The translations under genes and the position numbers were made by a program. Positions 12,379-12,417 of a stretch of 12,417 nucleotides of DNA are shown here, in pieces. The notes under the pieces are model-generated. The model made no database searches and was not told the DNA's origin. It saw only the letters and a program-made list of their open reading frames with translations. The DNA comes from Candidatus Omnitrophota bacterium (lineage in GTDB: Bacteria > Ratteibacteria > UBA8468 > B48-G9 > JAFGKM01): NCBI GenBank assembly GCA_023818745.1, contig JAMWBY010000041.1:1-12417 (forward strand). The letters are read 5' to 3'. Within the stretch, counting starts at the first letter, position 1; the number at the start of each line of letters is the position of its first letter.

Positions 12379-12417
12379 ATGGATGGAGTTTTTAGAAGGT
12401 ATGAAAAAAATCCGATT
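12379..12417 (+). CDS. N-terminus of a probable GH130 glycoside phosphorylase/hydrolase (3' truncated by window edge)
   Basis: Thirteen codons are present (MDGVFRRYEKNPI), starting at ATG 12379 with AAGAGGA (12368-12374) as ribosome-binding site at a suitable distance. The segment RYEKNPI is typical of the opening of GH130 proteins (beta-mannoside and mannooligosaccharide phosphorylases), which commonly begin with a variant of KRYExNPIL followed by TPED. From 13 residues the family call is tentative, but the existence of a gene start here is well supported by the Shine-Dalgarno and the two upstream TATAAT boxes. Confidence 0.6.
   Translation, partial: MDGVFRRYEKNPI

Overview
The window is AT-rich bacterial chromosome: genes are dense, Shine-Dalgarno sites are good, GTG and TTG starts occur, and homopolymeric A/T runs are common. 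The bacterial block rpsP-trmD-rplS-yraN, bacterial CoaC-type flavoprotein and PAS/HD-GYP protein exclude an archaeon. I cannot name the species. The low GC, the many orphan metabolic genes and the unrecognised membrane protein suggest a little-studied, perhaps uncultivated, lineage, but that is inference. There is no phage, transposase, CRISPR array, rRNA or tRNA that I can support.

Layout. (1) 1-345: 3' end of prs (PRPP synthetase). (2) 346-567: a stretch that looks empty but carries, on the minus strand, a consensus-like promoter, a very strong Shine-Dalgarno site and two tiny overlapping reading frames for highly basic peptides (511-434 and 437-363). (3) 568-1200 minus: a small cytosolic transglutaminase-like protein, divergent from coaC (1247-1786 plus), a stand-alone PPC-decarboxylase-type flavoprotein with a Ser where the conserved Cys is expected. 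(4) 1796-2893 minus: aldo/keto reductase, divergent from (5) 2966-6614 plus: a tightly overlapping trio of class-III aminotransferase, M20 metallohydrolase and Gfo/Idh/MocA dehydrogenase. (6) 6626-8240 plus: rpsP-trmD-rplS-yraN, beginning only 11 nt after the trio and lacking rimM. (7) 11880-8237 minus: a 619-residue membrane protein of unknown family, a NikR nickel regulator directly abutting it, and a PAS-PAS-HD-GYP protein. (8) 11881-12378: about 500 bp of mostly non-coding DNA with inverted repeats and a possible decayed gene, ending in the first 13 codons of a probable GH130 family enzyme (12379 onward).

How the genes work together. The trio at 2966-6614 looks like a small pathway acting on an N-acylated or peptide-linked amino compound (hydrolysis, transamination, NAD-dependent oxidoreduction); the substrate is unknown. 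The rpsP block supplies ribosomal proteins bS16 and bL19 and the tRNA m1G37 methyltransferase. The membrane protein and NikR appear to form one nickel-linked transcription unit, possibly continuing into the c-di-GMP-type HD-GYP protein. The most unusual items are the basic small-ORF pair in the gap after prs, the NikR-linked unknown membrane protein, and the altered active-site loop of CoaC.
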